The notes beneath the pieces are model-generated. The model was not told the DNA's origin. It did no database searches and saw nothing but the letters and a program-made list of their open reading frames with translations. From Bacteroidales bacterium (GTDB lineage Bacteria; Bacteroidota; Bacteroidia; Bacteroidales; JAFGUD01), in contig JAFGXO010000006.1 in assembly GCA_016936595.1 (NCBI GenBank), positions 1 to 54,996 of the forward strand: 54,996 bases of DNA, in the 5' to 3' direction. Shown piece by piece: positions 16,778 through 26,037 of this stretch (position 1 is its first letter; each line of letters opens with the position of its first letter). A program made the translations under genes and the position numbers.

Positions 16778-18025
16778 ATGGAATTAAAAAGAGTTGTTGT
16801 TACCGGTATAGGCGCAATAACTCCCATTGGTAAGACTATCTCAGAATACTGGGATAGTCTTAAAAATGGGGTTAGCGGTGCTGCACCAATAACACGTTTC
16901 GACACAGAAAAATTTAAAACAAAGTTTGCCTGCGAGGTAAAAGATTACGACGTACTTAATTATTTTGACAAAAAAACAAGTCGTAAATTAGATCTTTTTA
17001 CTCAATTTGCTATCATAGCAGGCGATCAGGCAATAGCTGATTCAAAAATTGACTTCACAAAAGTTAATTTAGATAAAGCCGGAGTAATATGGGGTTCGGG
17101 AATAGGAGGAATAACAACCCTATCTGAAGATGTTGCATCTTTCGCAATTAATGACTTCAATCCCAAATTTAGCCCGTTCTTTATTCCCAAAATAATAACA
17201 GACATTGCGGCAGGTCATATCTCAATAAAATATGGATTGCGAGGACCTAATTTTGCCACAGTATCTGCTTGTGCTTCATCTTCACATGCAATAATTGAAG
17301 CTTATCATTATATTAAGCTTGGTAAAGCAGACGTAATGCTTTCGGGAGGATCAGAAGCACCACTAAATCCACCCTCTGTAGGCGGATTTAATTCTATGCA
17401 TGCAATTTCTACCAGAAATGACGATCCAAAAACAGCCTCAAGACCTTTTGATGTAAACAGAGATGGTTTTGTAATGGCAGAAGGAGGAGCCGGTTTAGTT
17501 CTTGAAGAATACGAACATGCAATAAAAAGAGGAGCAAAAATATATTGTGAACTTGTTGGAGCTGCTGCAACTGCAGACGCAAGTCATATTACAGCCCCAC
17601 ACCCGGAAGGCTTAGGAGCAATGAAAGTTATGAAATTTGCCTTAGAAGATGCAAATTTATCAACTAACACTGTTGATTACATTAACGTTCACGGAACATC
17701 AACACCTTTAGGAGACCTAGCCGAAACAAAAGCTATAGTTTCATTATTCGGCGAACATGCTTACAAATTAAATATAAGCTCAACAAAATCAATGATTGGT
17801 CACTTATTAGGCGGAGCAGGAGCAGTAGAAGCAATTGCAACAGTTTTATCGATGCAAAATAATCTTATTGCCCCTACTATAAATGTTTTTGATAGAGACC
17901 CACAAATTGATGCTAAGCTTAATTTAACAGAAAATGTTGCCCAAGCTAAAAACGTCAATGTAGCTATAAGCAATACATTTGGCTTTGGTGGTCACAATGC
18001 TTGTTTAGTTTTTAAAAAATTATAA
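16778..18025 (+). CDS. fabF: Beta-ketoacyl-ACP synthase II
   Basis: The 415-residue thiolase-fold condensing enzyme elongates acyl-ACP with malonyl-ACP. The catalytic cysteine is in TVSACASSSHAIIEAY, and the two histidines in HGTSTPLGD and TKSMIGHLLGGAGAVEA. The N-terminus KRVVVTGIGAITPIG and the length match FabF. It directly follows acpP, whose product is its substrate carrier. A strong 12-bp inverted repeat begins 23 bp after its stop and precedes rnc. Confidence 0.97.
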   Translation: MELKRVVVTGIGAITPIGKTISEYWDSLKNGVSGAAPITRFDTEKFKTKFACEVKDYDVLNYFDKKTSRKLDLFTQFAIIAGDQAIADSKIDFTKVNLDKAGVIWGSGIGGITTLSEDVASFAINDFNPKFSPFFIPKIITDIAAGHISIKYGLRGPNFATVSACASSSHAIIEAYHYIKLGKADVMLSGGSEAPLNPPSVGGFNSMHAISTRNDDPKTASRPFDVNRDGFVMAEGGAGLVLEEYEHAIKRGAKIYCELVGAAATADASHITAPHPEGLGAMKVMKFALEDANLSTNTVDYINVHGTSTPLGDLAETKAIVSLFGEHAYKLNISSTKSMIGHLLGGAGAVEAIATVLSMQNNLIAPTINVFDRDPQIDAKLNLTENVAQAKNVNVAISNTFGFGGHNACLVFKKL

Positions 18026-18047
18026 ACTATATTTAACAACCTTAACA

Positions 18048-18077
18048 AATCCACGTTTTTTTTACAAACGTGGATTT
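18048..18077 (+). repeat. Perfect 12-bp inverted repeat between fabF and rnc
   Basis: AAATCCACGTTT (18048-18059) and AAACGTGGATTT (18066-18077) pair perfectly around a 6-nt loop. The following ATTTATCTTATAT is only moderately T-rich, so it may be a weak terminator/attenuator or an RNA-processing hairpin. It covers the first possible rnc start codon, GTG at 18070. Confidence 0.8.
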
Positions 18078-18825
18078 ATCTTATATAGACAAATCTGTGA
18101 GACATTTAAAGGAAGAAAAAAAGACTAAATCTAAACTAAAAAAAATCCTAGGTTTCCGACCCAAAAAACTATCATTGTATCAAATATCATTTATTCATAA
18201 ATCCGCTACTTATATTAATCACAAAGGAGATACAATAAACAATGAACGATTAGAGTTTTTGGGCGATGCAATTTTAGACTCAGTTATAAGCGACTACCTA
18301 TTTAGAAAGTATCCTAAATTTGATGAAGGAAAACTTACGCAAACCAGATCTAAATTAGTAAATACAAAGCAATTATCTTTTTACAATAAACTAATTGGGG
18401 TAAACGATTTTTTAGAAACACATACAAAAACAGAATTAAATAAAAAACATTTATATGCTGATGCTTTAGAAGCCTTAATTGGAGCAATTTATCTCGACAG
18501 AGGATACAAAAAAACCTATTCTTTTATTGAAAAAAAAATAATAAAGCCAACAAATTTAGAAAACTTAATTAACACTGAAACCAACCATAAAAGCAGGCTC
18601 ATTGAAAAATCACAAAAAGAAAATTTTACTATTGAATTTTTAACCGAATTATTTGATGAAGAAAAAAATATTTTCGTGGCAAAGATTTTGATTAATAACT
18701 CAGAAACATCAAAAGGTTTTGGAAAAACAAAAAAAGATGCAGAACAAGAAGCATCTTACAATGCGATGAAAATATTAAATCCAAATTACAATAATGGCGA
18801 AAAAAATAATAAGAGCAACAACTAA
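18070..18825 (+). CDS. rnc: Ribonuclease III
   Basis: The 251-residue endonuclease cleaves double-stranded RNA in rRNA maturation and mRNA regulation. The catalytic domain has the signature NNERLEFLGDAILDSVISDY, with second-site acidic residues in YADALEALIGAIYLDRGY. A double-stranded RNA-binding domain follows at about 175-245 (NHKSRLIEKSQKENF to KKDAEQEASYNAMKIL). No ATG is available at the N-terminus. GTG at 18070 gives the longest protein but sits inside the 3' arm of a 12-bp hairpin. GTG at 18097 (MRHLKEEKK) is the alternative. It overlaps the next gene by 32 bp. Confidence 0.92.
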   Translation: MDLSYIDKSVRHLKEEKKTKSKLKKILGFRPKKLSLYQISFIHKSATYINHKGDTINNERLEFLGDAILDSVISDYLFRKYPKFDEGKLTQTRSKLVNTKQLSFYNKLIGVNDFLETHTKTELNKKHLYADALEALIGAIYLDRGYKKTYSFIEKKIIKPTNLENLINTETNHKSRLIEKSQKENFTIEFLTELFDEEKNIFVAKILINNSETSKGFGKTKKDAEQEASYNAMKILNPNYNNGEKNNKSNN

Positions 18826-19177
18826 CATTGAATATCTAATTATCGGTCTAAAAACAACTTTAAACGATTATAAGATTGCGTGGAAATTAAATAATTCACT
18901 CAATTCCGAATTTAAAAATTTTGAAAACTCAACTTTAAACTTCTACACATCTACAAACCCCTTGAAAATGCTTTTTTGGGAAAATTCAAGCCAAAATTTT
19001 TTATTAAAAGATTTACTTCAATTTAATTTTATAATTAAAATATTTTCTAAAAACGAAACAACCAATGAAGTAAAAAATAACATATTATCACTTTTCAACA
19101 ATGACATTATAAGTATCATTGAAATTCAAAATTTAACAAAAAAAAGCCAAGCTTTCATTTCAAAGCTTGACTTTTAA
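18794..19177 (+). CDS. IPExxxVDY-family protein (degenerate signature)
   Basis: The 127-residue protein aligns from memory with the small Bacteroidota IPExxxVDY family. It opens with IEYLIIGLKTTLNDYKIAWKLN, equivalent to the family pattern of hydrophobic-IG then DYRLCWALN. The family-naming segment reads LLKDLLQFNFIIKIF, where IPE and VDY are largely lost. Function is unknown for the family. It is normally encoded between rnc and pyruvate kinase (pyk). Here it overlaps rnc by 32 bp, but a malic enzyme gene in convergent orientation takes the pyk position. It ends in a bidirectional terminator. Confidence 0.65.
   Translation: MAKKIIRATTNIEYLIIGLKTTLNDYKIAWKLNNSLNSEFKNFENSTLNFYTSTNPLKMLFWENSSQNFLLKDLLQFNFIIKIFSKNETTNEVKNNILSLFNNDIISIIEIQNLTKKSQAFISKLDF
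19142..19175. terminator. Bidirectional terminator between the IPExxxVDY gene and maeB
   Basis: AAAAGCCAAGCTTT (19142-19155) and AAAGCTTGACTTTT (19162-19175) form a 14-bp stem with one mismatch and a 6-nt loop. A- and T-rich flanks allow it to work on both strands. It overlaps the last codons of the plus-strand gene. Confidence 0.78.
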
Positions 19178-19191
19178 TAAAACAATATTTG

Positions 19192-21468
19192 TTATTTTGA
19201 AGCTTCTCCGGCTTCAACAGCAGCAATAACTGCCATATTTACAATTTCTCTTACACTACATTTAATCGGCACTATTTGAACCGGTTTTTTAAGCCCAAGC
19301 AAAATAGGACCTAATAGTTCAGAAGAACCAATAGACTGCATCAATTTGTAACCAATATTTCCGGCACTTAAAGAAGGGAATATCAATGTATTAACATCAA
19401 GCCCTTTAAGTTTTGAAAATGGAAACAATTCATCTCTTATTTCTTTGTCTAAAGCAATATTTGCTTGAATTTCACCATCAACAATTAAATCAGGAACTTC
19501 ATTATGTAAGCGTTTAACCGCTTTTTGAACCTTATCAATTGTTTTATTGTCGGATACTGCTCCAAAATTTGAATATGACAACATTGCAACAACAGGTTTT
19601 TTGCCAAATTTCTTCACTTCTTCTGCAATTAATTTTGCAGTATTAGCTAATATCTCCTCAGTAGGATCAGCTGAAATAGTAGTATCACCAAAGAAAAAAG
19701 TTCCATTTTTAGCAATAACCATATACATACCGGCAATAGATTTCACCCCTTCTTTTGCTCCAATAACTCTTAATGCTGCTCCGGCAACATCTTTATATTT
19801 AGTTGCATACCCTGAAACCATAGCATCTGCATCAGCCTGTTCAACCATCATAGAAGCAAAATAATTATGATTACGAAGACGGTGTTGAGCTTCGCTTAAA
19901 GTTAAACCTTTTCTCTGGCGTTTTTTCCACAATAACTCTGCATATTTTTGGCGAGTTTCAACCATTTTAAGGTGGTCAATAATTTCTATTCCTTCAATAT
20001 TAATAGAAAACTCTTTAGCTACATTAATTATATCTTTTTTACGACCTAACAAAATAGGTTTTGCAAGTTTTTCAGAACAAACTTCTGCAGCAGCTTTAAT
20101 TACTCTAAAATTTGCACCCTCGGCAAAAACAACGCGTTTAATATTTTTTGACGCTTTATTTCTAAGAGTTCTAATAACCTGATTTTCGTATCCCATCATA
20201 CGCTCAAGACTCAAAGCGTATTTATCCCAATCTTCAATTATTATACGGGCTACACCACTTTCGATTGCAGCTTTAGCAACAGCAACAGAAACCCTTGAAA
20301 TAAGTCTTTGATCAAAAGGTTTAGGTATAATATATTCTTTTCCAAAGGATAAGTTTCTAACACCGTAAGCAGAAGCAACCTCTTCAGGAACATCTTCTCT
20401 GGTTAATTCAGCTAGTGCCTTAACTGCGGCAATTTTCATTGCTTCATTAATTTTTTTAGCTCTAACATCAAGTGCTCCTCTGAAAATAAACGGAAATCCT
20501 AAAACATTATTAACTTGATTAGGATAATCAGAACGTCCGGTAGCCATAATAATGTCCTGACGAGCTTCCATAGCAGCCTCGTAAGTTATTTCGGGGTCAG
20601 GATTAGCCATAGCAAAAACAATGCAATTAGGAGCCATTGATTGAACCATTTCTTTTGATAGAATATTTCCTTTAGAGAGACCAAGAAAAACGTCTGCACC
20701 ATTCATTGCATCTTCTAAAGTATGCAAATCTCTACTTGTAGCAAATTCTTCTTTTTGTTTAGTTAAATTGTCCCTATCTCTTCTAATAACTCCCTTACTA
20801 TCAACCATCACAATATTTTCATGTTTAGCACCCATGCTAACCATTAATCTTGTGCATGCAATTGCTGAAGCACCGGCTCCATTAACAACCACTTTAACTT
20901 CTTCTATTTTTTTATTGCTAATAATAAGAGCATTCAACAAGCCTGCATTGGAAATAATAGCAGTACCATGCTGATCATCGTGCATTACAGGAATGTCTAA
21001 AGCCTCAACTAAACGTCTTTCTATTTCAAAACATTCAGGAGCTTTAATGTCTTCAAGATTTATTCCTCCAAAAGTTGGTGCTATTTGTTCCACTGCACAA
21101 ACAAAATCATCTATGGTTTTTGAATTCATTTCGATATCAAAAACATCAATTCCTGAAAAGATTTTAAAAAGCAAACCTTTACCTTCCATAACAGGCTTAC
21201 TTCCTTCAGGTCCGATATCGCCTAAACCGAGAACAGCAGTACCATTAGAAATAACTGCAACAAGATTACCTTTATTTGTATATTTATAAACATCGTCCGG
21301 ATTTTTCTGAATTTCCAAACAAGGATAAGCAACTCCAGGAGAGTATGCTAAAGATAAATCTCTTTGTGTTGAATAAGGTTTTGTAGGAATAACTTCAAGT
21401 TTTCCGGGACGCCCTTGTTCATGATATAACAATGCGTCTTCAACTAATTTTTTTTTGTTTTTATCCAT
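19192..21468 (-). CDS. maeB: NADP-dependent malic enzyme with C-terminal phosphotransacetylase-like domain
   Basis: The 758-residue protein oxidatively decarboxylates malate to pyruvate with NADP. The N-terminal malic domain contains YSPGVAYPC and MHDDQHGTAIISNAGLLNAL. The NAD-binding domain contains VVVNGAGASAIACTRL. Residues from about 430 onward form the phosphate acetyl/butyryltransferase-like domain typical of MaeB, which is regulatory and not known to be catalytic in this fusion. I chose ATG at 21468 rather than the upstream ATG at 21489, because the -7 promoter element overlaps the latter. The length agrees with bacterial MaeB proteins. Confidence 0.94.
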   Translation of the reverse strand: MDKNKKKLVEDALLYHEQGRPGKLEVIPTKPYSTQRDLSLAYSPGVAYPCLEIQKNPDDVYKYTNKGNLVAVISNGTAVLGLGDIGPEGSKPVMEGKGLLFKIFSGIDVFDIEMNSKTIDDFVCAVEQIAPTFGGINLEDIKAPECFEIERRLVEALDIPVMHDDQHGTAIISNAGLLNALIISNKKIEEVKVVVNGAGASAIACTRLMVSMGAKHENIVMVDSKGVIRRDRDNLTKQKEEFATSRDLHTLEDAMNGADVFLGLSKGNILSKEMVQSMAPNCIVFAMANPDPEITYEAAMEARQDIIMATGRSDYPNQVNNVLGFPFIFRGALDVRAKKINEAMKIAAVKALAELTREDVPEEVASAYGVRNLSFGKEYIIPKPFDQRLISRVSVAVAKAAIESGVARIIIEDWDKYALSLERMMGYENQVIRTLRNKASKNIKRVVFAEGANFRVIKAAAEVCSEKLAKPILLGRKKDIINVAKEFSINIEGIEIIDHLKMVETRQKYAELLWKKRQRKGLTLSEAQHRLRNHNYFASMMVEQADADAMVSGYATKYKDVAGAALRVIGAKEGVKSIAGMYMVIAKNGTFFFGDTTISADPTEEILANTAKLIAEEVKKFGKKPVVAMLSYSNFGAVSDNKTIDKVQKAVKRLHNEVPDLIVDGEIQANIALDKEIRDELFPFSKLKGLDVNTLIFPSLSAGNIGYKLMQSIGSSELLGPILLGLKKPVQIVPIKCSVREIVNMAVIAAVEAGEASK

Positions 21469-21486
21469 ACTAAAAATATTTTTATT

Positions 21487-21494
21487 CAAAAATA
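21487..21494 (-). promoter_or_regulatory. Candidate -7 element for maeB
   Basis: TATTTTTG on the minus strand fits TAnnTTTG, with a TTG 14 nt further upstream (closer than usual). The transcription start would fall around 21480, which excludes the ATG at 21489 and favours 21468. Confidence 0.45.
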
Positions 21495-21751
21495 ATCTTA
21501 GTATCTGTCAAAAAAAATGTTCTTAGAGTACTTATTATTAAACTATTGATTTAATGCATATTAAAACAAAAAACATGCTCTTAAAAACATTATTGAGAAT
21601 TTATTTCAAATCATAAAAAATGATATTTGTTTCTTTTTAATACAAATTTACTATATATTGAACATCAATTTTTAAAAATCTTTTTTACAACCAAACTGTA
21701 TGTTCTTTTGATAAAACCTTTTTTTTAATTTAATTTGGAAAAAATTTTCAC

Positions 21752-23866
21752 ATGAAAACTGATATCAATAAAGTGTCTAAACAGGTGCTTGCAATTTTAA
21801 AAGAAAATCCCGACAAACAATATAATTACAGACAACTAAGTAAAATTTTAGGATTTACAACAGCTGCTCAGCAAAAAACAGCATCAAAAGTTTTACAACA
21901 ATTAAAAACATCGGGACAATTAGATGAAGTAAAAAAAGGTAAATTTCAGCTCAAAAGAATTAAAACTTTAACCACAGGGATTATTGATTTTTCACAAAGA
22001 AAAAATACTGTGGTTTTTTCGGAAGAATTAGGAGAAAACATATATATTGCTTCAAAAAACACAAATAGAGCCTTACATAAAGACGTTGTTGAAGTAAGTA
22101 TTTTTGCAAAGACTAAAAAAAGAGGTCTCGAAGGAGAAATAACAAAAATAATAAAAAGAAACAATCAGGAATTTGTGGGAACAATTATTAAGTCGGAGAA
22201 CTTTGCATTTTGTTCGGTTGACAACAAACTGATGCCATTTGATATATTTATCCCTTTAAAAAAATTAAAAAATGCAAAACACGGTGAAAAAGTAATTGTA
22301 AAAATATCAGATTGGCCGGAATTTGCTAAAAATCCTATTGGCGATATTGTAGATATACTCGGAAAATCGGGAGAACACAACACCGAAATGCACGCAATTT
22401 TAGCCGAATACGGTTTACCATACAAATTTCCTGAAGAAGTTGAAGCAGCAGCCGAACAAATTAGCACAGAAATTACAGCAGAGGAAATAAAAAAGAGAAA
22501 AGATTTTAGAAAAACTTTCACTATCACAATTGATCCGGCTGATGCAAAAGACTTTGACGATGCTATTTCACTTAAAAAATTAGAGAACGGAAACTTTGAA
22601 ATAGGCATTCATATTGCTGATGTAACTCATTATCTTAAAGAAGGATCAATTATTGACAAAGAAGCATACAAAAGAGCTACATCGGTATATTTAGTTGACA
22701 GAGTTGTTCCAATGTTACCCGAAGTTTTATCAAACAATGTATGTTCGCTAAACGCAAACACCGACAAACTAACTTTTTCTACTGTTGTAATTTTTGACGA
22801 AGAAGGCAGCATAAAAAAAACATGGATTGGCAGAACTATAATTAACTCTAACAGAAGATTTAGTTACGAAGAAGTTCAAAAAATTATAGACAATGGCGTA
22901 GGAGAATACGCTGAAGAAATTAAAATTTTTAATAATATAGCTAAAAAACTTAGAGCCCAAAGATTTAACAGTGGAGCAATTTCATTTGATAGAGGAGATT
23001 TAAGATTTGAAATTGACGAAACAGGAAAACCAATTAATGTTATTTACAAAAAAGCAACAGAAGCAAATCAATTAATTGAAGAATTTATGTTAGTTGCCAA
23101 TAAAAAAGTTGCCGAAAAAATAGGTAAAGTAAAACTAAACGAAGAACCTAAAACTTTTGTTTATCGTGTTCACGACGAACCGGATTACGAAAGATTAAAA
23201 CAATTTAAAGAATTTGCAGCAAAACTTGGACACGATATTTCACTTAAAAACAAAAAAACAATTGCAACTTCATTAAATAATTTATTTAAAGATTTAAAAG
23301 ACAAACCAGAAGCCGACGTAATTGCAAATTATGCAATACGCTCAATGTCGAGAGCAATATACACAACAGAGAATATCGGGCATTACGGATTAGGTTTTAA
23401 ACACTATACTCATTTTACATCTCCAATCAGACGCTACCCCGACGTTATAGTTCATCGTCTTTTACAACAATATTTAAACGGCGGCAGTTCTGCTATTCAA
23501 AAACAAATAGAAGCCAAATGTGTACATTCTTCAGAGATGGAAAATAAAGCTATGAGTGCCGAACGTGCTTCTAAAAAATACAAAGCAGTTGAATTTATGA
23601 AAGATAAAATTGGAGACACTTTTGACGGTTTTATTTCCGGAATAACTGAATGGGGAATATACGTTGAGGTTTTCCCTTTCAAAATTGAAGGAATGATTTT
23701 AGTTAGAGACATTGCCGATGATTTTTTCTATTTTGATGAAGAAGCAAGCATGTTAATTGCTCATTACTCTGACAAAAAATACAGAATTGGTGATAAAATA
23801 AAAATTAAAGTTCTAAGAGCAGACTTGATAAAACGACAATTAGATTTTCAACTAATAAATGAGTAA
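21752..23866 (+). CDS. rnr: Ribonuclease R
   Basis: The 704-residue processive 3'-5' exoribonuclease degrades structured RNA. An N-terminal winged-helix segment (about 1-65, KVSKQVLAILKENPDKQYNY) is followed by cold-shock/OB domains. The RNB catalytic domain contains the metal-binding DPADAKDFDDAISLKKL and TSPIRRYPDVIVHRLLQQYL. A C-terminal S1 domain runs from about 620, with GFISGITEWGIYVEV. Architecture and length are standard. A hypothetical membrane-protein gene starts 3 bp downstream, so the two are likely co-transcribed. It diverges from maeB across a 283-bp AT-rich gap. Confidence 0.95.
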   Translation: MKTDINKVSKQVLAILKENPDKQYNYRQLSKILGFTTAAQQKTASKVLQQLKTSGQLDEVKKGKFQLKRIKTLTTGIIDFSQRKNTVVFSEELGENIYIASKNTNRALHKDVVEVSIFAKTKKRGLEGEITKIIKRNNQEFVGTIIKSENFAFCSVDNKLMPFDIFIPLKKLKNAKHGEKVIVKISDWPEFAKNPIGDIVDILGKSGEHNTEMHAILAEYGLPYKFPEEVEAAAEQISTEITAEEIKKRKDFRKTFTITIDPADAKDFDDAISLKKLENGNFEIGIHIADVTHYLKEGSIIDKEAYKRATSVYLVDRVVPMLPEVLSNNVCSLNANTDKLTFSTVVIFDEEGSIKKTWIGRTIINSNRRFSYEEVQKIIDNGVGEYAEEIKIFNNIAKKLRAQRFNSGAISFDRGDLRFEIDETGKPINVIYKKATEANQLIEEFMLVANKKVAEKIGKVKLNEEPKTFVYRVHDEPDYERLKQFKEFAAKLGHDISLKNKKTIATSLNNLFKDLKDKPEADVIANYAIRSMSRAIYTTENIGHYGLGFKHYTHFTSPIRRYPDVIVHRLLQQYLNGGSSAIQKQIEAKCVHSSEMENKAMSAERASKKYKAVEFMKDKIGDTFDGFISGITEWGIYVEVFPFKIEGMILVRDIADDFFYFDEEASMLIAHYSDKKYRIGDKIKIKVLRADLIKRQLDFQLINE

Positions 23867-23869
23867 ATA

Positions 23870-24322
23870 ATGAAAATTAGAGACTTTGTAATAAAACATT
23901 TTGACACCATAGAAACAATAGCCTTATTAGCTTTTGCAGCCGGATTAATGACTGTTATGTTTGAAATTGATAATGCCAATTATTTTTTTGGTGCCGGAGC
24001 TGTTATTATGAGTGCCCCATACTGGTTTAAAGCAAGTGAAAAAAATAAAAATTCACAGATAAGAACAAACATCAAACATAAAGTAATTTGGTACGGACTA
24101 ATGATAACCCCCATTGCAATATTTTCAAAAGTAAGAATGGATGAACGGTCAAATCTTTTTATGGGCGTTGCTGTTGGAATTCTGATTATTGCTTTTTTTA
24201 TTAACTTAACCAACAAAATTGCAAAAAAAGAAGATGTGCCTAGTTCAAACTTCATCAGAATAATTGCAGCAATTATTATTGCATTATCAATTTTTGCTCT
24301 TCCATTACCAAATATTAATTAA
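23870..24322 (+). CDS. Small integral membrane protein, unknown function
   Basis: The 150-residue protein has four or five hydrophobic segments: about 15-35, 39-53, 73-88, 99-116 and 128-145. The paired segment FEIDNANYFFGAGAVIMS faintly recalls the tandem membrane helices of GldL-like Bacteroidota proteins, but I cannot place it in a family. It begins 3 bp after rnr, and the next gene (DUF4254) starts 10 bp after its stop. A Bacteroidota-specific membrane protein is the most that can be said. Confidence 0.5.
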   Translation: MKIRDFVIKHFDTIETIALLAFAAGLMTVMFEIDNANYFFGAGAVIMSAPYWFKASEKNKNSQIRTNIKHKVIWYGLMITPIAIFSKVRMDERSNLFMGVAVGILIIAFFINLTNKIAKKEDVPSSNFIRIIAAIIIALSIFALPLPNIN

Positions 24323-24332
24323 AAACAAAAAA

Positions 24333-24953
24333 ATGACATTAAAAGCCGAAAACTTTAACAATATTTTTATCGAAGCTATTTCAAAATACCACATAAAAAA
24401 CACTGTAAATCAAGAATTAGAAAACAATTACTTAGACGAAAATACAATAGAAAATCTTCTGTTTAAAAAATGTTGGATAGATACAGTTCAATGGCATTAC
24501 GAGGATTTAATCAGAGACCCGGAAATTGTGCCCGAAGAAGCAATAATTTTAAAAAGAAAAATAGATATTTCAAATCAGCATAGAACTGATTTAGTTGAAC
24601 TTATAGATGATTATTTCTATAATAAATTTAAAAATATTGAAATTCACGAAAAAGCCAGATTAAGCACAGAATCTTTAGGTTGGGCTATTGACAGATTATC
24701 AATATTAAATCTAAAAGTATATCATTGGAAAGAAGAAACCCAACGAGCAGATGCATCAACTAAACACACAGAAAAATCAAAACAAAAACTTAATATATTA
24801 AATACTCAATACAATTTTTTAACAGAGGCAATAAATCAACTTATTAAAGACATAAGCACCGGAAAAGTTATTGCTCAAACCTTTAAACAAATGAAAATGT
24901 ATAATGATGATGAAACAAATCCGGTATTAAGAAAACTGAAACAAAAAAAATAG
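24333..24953 (+). CDS. DUF4254 domain protein
   Basis: The 206-residue helical protein matches the DUF4254 family through LLFKKCWIDTVQWHYEDLIRDP and a following helical region with HRTDLVELIDDYF and ESLGWAIDRLSILNLKVYHW. The biochemical role is unknown. In Bacteroidota it is often encoded next to family 9 glycosyltransferases, and that is the case here: a GT9 gene starts 5 bp downstream. The ATG at 24333 is preferred over an in-frame opening at 24264, whose extra residues lie inside the upstream gene and do not resemble the family. Confidence 0.8.
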   Translation: MTLKAENFNNIFIEAISKYHIKNTVNQELENNYLDENTIENLLFKKCWIDTVQWHYEDLIRDPEIVPEEAIILKRKIDISNQHRTDLVELIDDYFYNKFKNIEIHEKARLSTESLGWAIDRLSILNLKVYHWKEETQRADASTKHTEKSKQKLNILNTQYNFLTEAINQLIKDISTGKVIAQTFKQMKMYNDDETNPVLRKLKQKK

Positions 24954-24958
24954 GCAAA

Positions 24959-25972
24959 GTGTCAAACACAATTTTAGTTTCCAGGTTTTCTGCACTCGGC
25001 GATGTAGCTATTTCTGTACATGTTTTAACAGCGTTTTTAGAACAAAACCCTGACACTGAAATAATTTTACTAACAAAACCGCCTTTCAAACAACTATTTA
25101 AAAACATCAAAAAAATAAAAACATTTGATGTTGATTTAAAAAACAAACACAAAAGCATAAAAGGATTAAAAAAACTCTGCCAAGAAATAACATCAGAATA
25201 TAAAATTGACTTTTACGCCGATTTACATAATGTACTTAGAACAAAATTAATTAGCTTTTTTTTACCAAATAACATTAAAAAAACAAAAATTGACAAAGGA
25301 AGAAGAGAAAAAAAACAACTTACTCGCCGAAAAAACAAAAAACTTCAACAATTAAAACATTCAGCAGAAAGATATGCAGATGTTTTTAGAAAATTAGGTT
25401 TCAAATTAGACCTGACAATTCCAACAAAAAAAACAATTTTTGCTCCCTCTAAAAATATTGCTCACATTTTAAGCTTACAAAGTCCAAAAATTGGCATTGC
25501 TCCTTTTGCAAAACATCATAGTAAAACCTACCCTATCGATAGAATAGAAAAAATAATTGCCGAATTAAACAAAAAACACACAATTTTATTGTTTGGAGGA
25601 GGAAAAACCGAAAAAGAAATAACCGAAAAACTTGAGACAAAATACCAAAACGTAAACTCAATAATTGGCAAATTTTCAATGTCCGACGAAATATCTCTAT
25701 TAAACAACTGCAAAGCTGTTTTAACTATGGATAGCGGCAACATGCATCTTGCAAGTTTAACAAACACCAAAATTATTAGCATTTGGGGGGCAACTCACCC
25801 ATTTTTAGGATTTTCGGCTTTTAACAAACAAAACTCAACATTTATACAAAAAGACATTAATTGCAGACCTTGCTCTGTTTTTGGCAATAAAAAATGTTAT
25901 AAAAGAACTTACGAATGTATGGATATTAACGAAAACATGATAATTGAAGCAATTTTAACAGCCATTAAATAA
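24959..25972 (+). CDS. Family 9 glycosyltransferase (heptosyltransferase-like)
   Basis: The 337-residue GT-B protein resembles ADP-heptose:LPS heptosyltransferases. The N-terminus reads ILVSRFSALGDVAISVHVL, the family's nucleotide-sugar-independent acceptor domain. The C-terminal donor region has MDSGNMHLASLTNTKIISIWG. A late cysteine cluster (INCRPCSVFGNKKCY) is common in GT9 proteins. It probably adds a heptose or related sugar to the LPS core. The start is GTG at 24959, the only codon giving the full first strand. It forms an operon with DUF4254. Confidence 0.85.
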   Translation: MSNTILVSRFSALGDVAISVHVLTAFLEQNPDTEIILLTKPPFKQLFKNIKKIKTFDVDLKNKHKSIKGLKKLCQEITSEYKIDFYADLHNVLRTKLISFFLPNNIKKTKIDKGRREKKQLTRRKNKKLQQLKHSAERYADVFRKLGFKLDLTIPTKKTIFAPSKNIAHILSLQSPKIGIAPFAKHHSKTYPIDRIEKIIAELNKKHTILLFGGGKTEKEITEKLETKYQNVNSIIGKFSMSDEISLLNNCKAVLTMDSGNMHLASLTNTKIISIWGATHPFLGFSAFNKQNSTFIQKDINCRPCSVFGNKKCYKRTYECMDINENMIIEAILTAIK

Positions 25973-25979
25973 TCTTTTT

Positions 25980-25987
25980 TATCTTTG
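25980..25987 (+). promoter_or_regulatory. Candidate -7 element for the U32 peptidase-family gene
   Basis: TATCTTTG matches TAnnTTTG 50 nt upstream of the ATG at 26038. It lies just past the stop codon of the GT9 gene. No clear -33 TTG is seen. Confidence 0.4.
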
Positions 25988-26037
25988 TCAAGCAAAAAAT
26001 AGCTACAAACAAAACTATCCAATTTACTTCAAATAAA

